Shown: piece after piece, positions 21,732-22,357 of the stretch
How the letters are laid out: every line of letters begins with the position of its first letter
Position numbering within the stretch: the first letter of the stretch is position 1
Source of the DNA: Pauljensenia sp.
GTDB lineage: Bacteria; Actinomycetota; Actinomycetes; Actinomycetales; Actinomycetaceae
NCBI GenBank assembly: GCA_029983625.1
Contig: JASBZF010000013.1
Span: 1-22,357 of the forward strand
DNA: 22,357 bases
Direction: 5' to 3'
Program-made: the position numbers and the translations under genes
The notes under the pieces: model-generated
Told to the model about the DNA's origin: nothing
Databases searched by the model: none
Seen by the model: only the letters and a program-made list of their open reading frames with translations

Positions 21732-22357
21732 GTGAGCACAGAACCGATCTTCGAAGCGATCAACTGGAACCGGATCGAGGACGAAAAAGACCTCGAAGTG
21801 TGGGATCGCCTCACCGGTAACTTCTGGCTGCCTGAGAAAATCCCACTGTCGAACGACATTCAGTCCTGGAATACGTTGCGCCCCCACGAACAGCTCATGA
21901 CGAACCGCGTGTTCACGGGCCTGACCCTGCTCGACACTCTTCAAGGCACACTCGGCGCAGTGTCCCTCATTCCTGACGCGCGCACACCGCATGAAGAGGC
22001 CGTGCTCACAAATATTGCGTTTATGGAGTCGGTACACGCAAAGTCCTACTCTTCGATTTTCTCCACCCTCCTGTCCACCGAAGAGATCAACGAATCCTTC
22101 CGGTGGAGCGAAGAAAACGAAGCCTTGCAGCGCAAAGCGCAAATCGTGAAGTCCTACTATGAAGGTGACGATCCGGCGAAGAAAAAAGTCGCCTCGACGA
22201 TGCTGGAGTCTTTCCTTTTCTACTCCGGTTTTTACGCGCCGATGTACTGGTCTGCTCATGCAAAGCTCACGAATACCGCTGACTTGATCCGCCTCATCAT
22301 CCGCGACGAAGCCGTCCACGGGTACTACATCGGCTACAAGTACCAGCTGGCCGTCGC
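21732..22357 (+). CDS. nrdF: Ribonucleoside-diphosphate reductase class Ib, beta subunit, 5' part
   Basis: Small subunit holding the dimetal-tyrosyl radical that starts NrdE chemistry. The first 208 codons are present and run off the window. Metal ligands from the GTG start: Asp68 (LLDTLQG), Glu99 and His102 (MESVHAKSYSS), Glu159 (MLESFLFYSGFY), Glu193 and His196 (IIRDEAVHGYY). The radical Tyr is Tyr106. Start GTG 21732 has AAGGAGG (21721-21727) four bases upstream; an in-frame ATG at 21699 would add 11 residues and lacks a site. It is separated from nrdHIE by about 17 kb and has its own promoter region. Confidence 0.95.
   Translation, partial: MSTEPIFEAINWNRIEDEKDLEVWDRLTGNFWLPEKIPLSNDIQSWNTLRPHEQLMTNRVFTGLTLLDTLQGTLGAVSLIPDARTPHEEAVLTNIAFMESVHAKSYSSIFSTLLSTEEINESFRWSEENEALQRKAQIVKSYYEGDDPAKKKVASTMLESFLFYSGFYAPMYWSAHAKLTNTADLIRLIIRDEAVHGYYIGYKYQLAV

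Overview
The window is a stretch of chromosome from a high-GC Gram-positive bacterium (Actinomycetota). Evidence for this: an nrdH-nrdI-nrdE cluster with nrdF elsewhere, an actinobacterial-type long PutA, TAGGCT/TAGAAT-like -10 boxes (some placed for leaderless mRNAs), DnaA-box variants of the TNNTCCACA type, and strong GC at third codon positions with a moderate overall GC that I estimate by eye at a little under 60%. The family may be Actinomycetaceae or a relative; the genus cannot be read from the sequence. All recognisable genes are on the + strand. I see no rRNA, tRNA, IS element, phage gene or CRISPR array.

Layout: (1) 2-937, the 3' part of L-serine dehydratase (sdaA). (2) 938-1618, a long non-coding block holding a 16-bp tandem repeat, a cluster of DnaA-box-like nonamers (four of their TCCACA cores fall on an 11-bp lattice), then two NrdR boxes 32 bp apart. 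(3) 1619-4590, nrdH, nrdI and nrdE of class Ib ribonucleotide reductase, ending in a hairpin. (4) 4591-10066, a proline-use locus: two dyads, putP, then putA. putA is interrupted by two in-frame TAA codons 27 nt apart, although the reading frame is otherwise intact. (5) 10067-10455, a gene-free region with about 180 nt of roughly 90% purine on the + strand. (6) 10456-11032, a small two-membrane-segment protein gene broken by a frameshift. (7) 11107-12840, an ABC-class predicted ATPase (COG3044 type). (8) 13000-16385, an ABC ATPase overlapping by 4 nt a large FtsX/MacB-type permease. (9) 16634-18961, oligopeptidase B (ptrB). (10) 19128-20132, RNase HI fused to a C-terminal NTF2-like domain. (11) 20240-21550, a proline iminopeptidase-type alpha/beta hydrolase. 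(12) 21732 to the window end, the 5' part of nrdF.

Two themes tie the genes together. One is dNTP supply: NrdE and NrdF are the two subunits, NrdH supplies electrons and NrdI helps build the metal cofactor. The DnaA/NrdR block in front of nrdH suggests control by both replication initiation and nucleotide level. The other is peptide and amino-acid catabolism: peptidases (PtrB, Pip) could release proline, PutP imports it, PutA would oxidise it to glutamate, and SdaA deaminates serine. The points most worth a second look are the DnaA/NrdR block, the doubly interrupted putA (with a second broken gene 1.8 kb on), and a MerR-like promoter geometry in front of putP.
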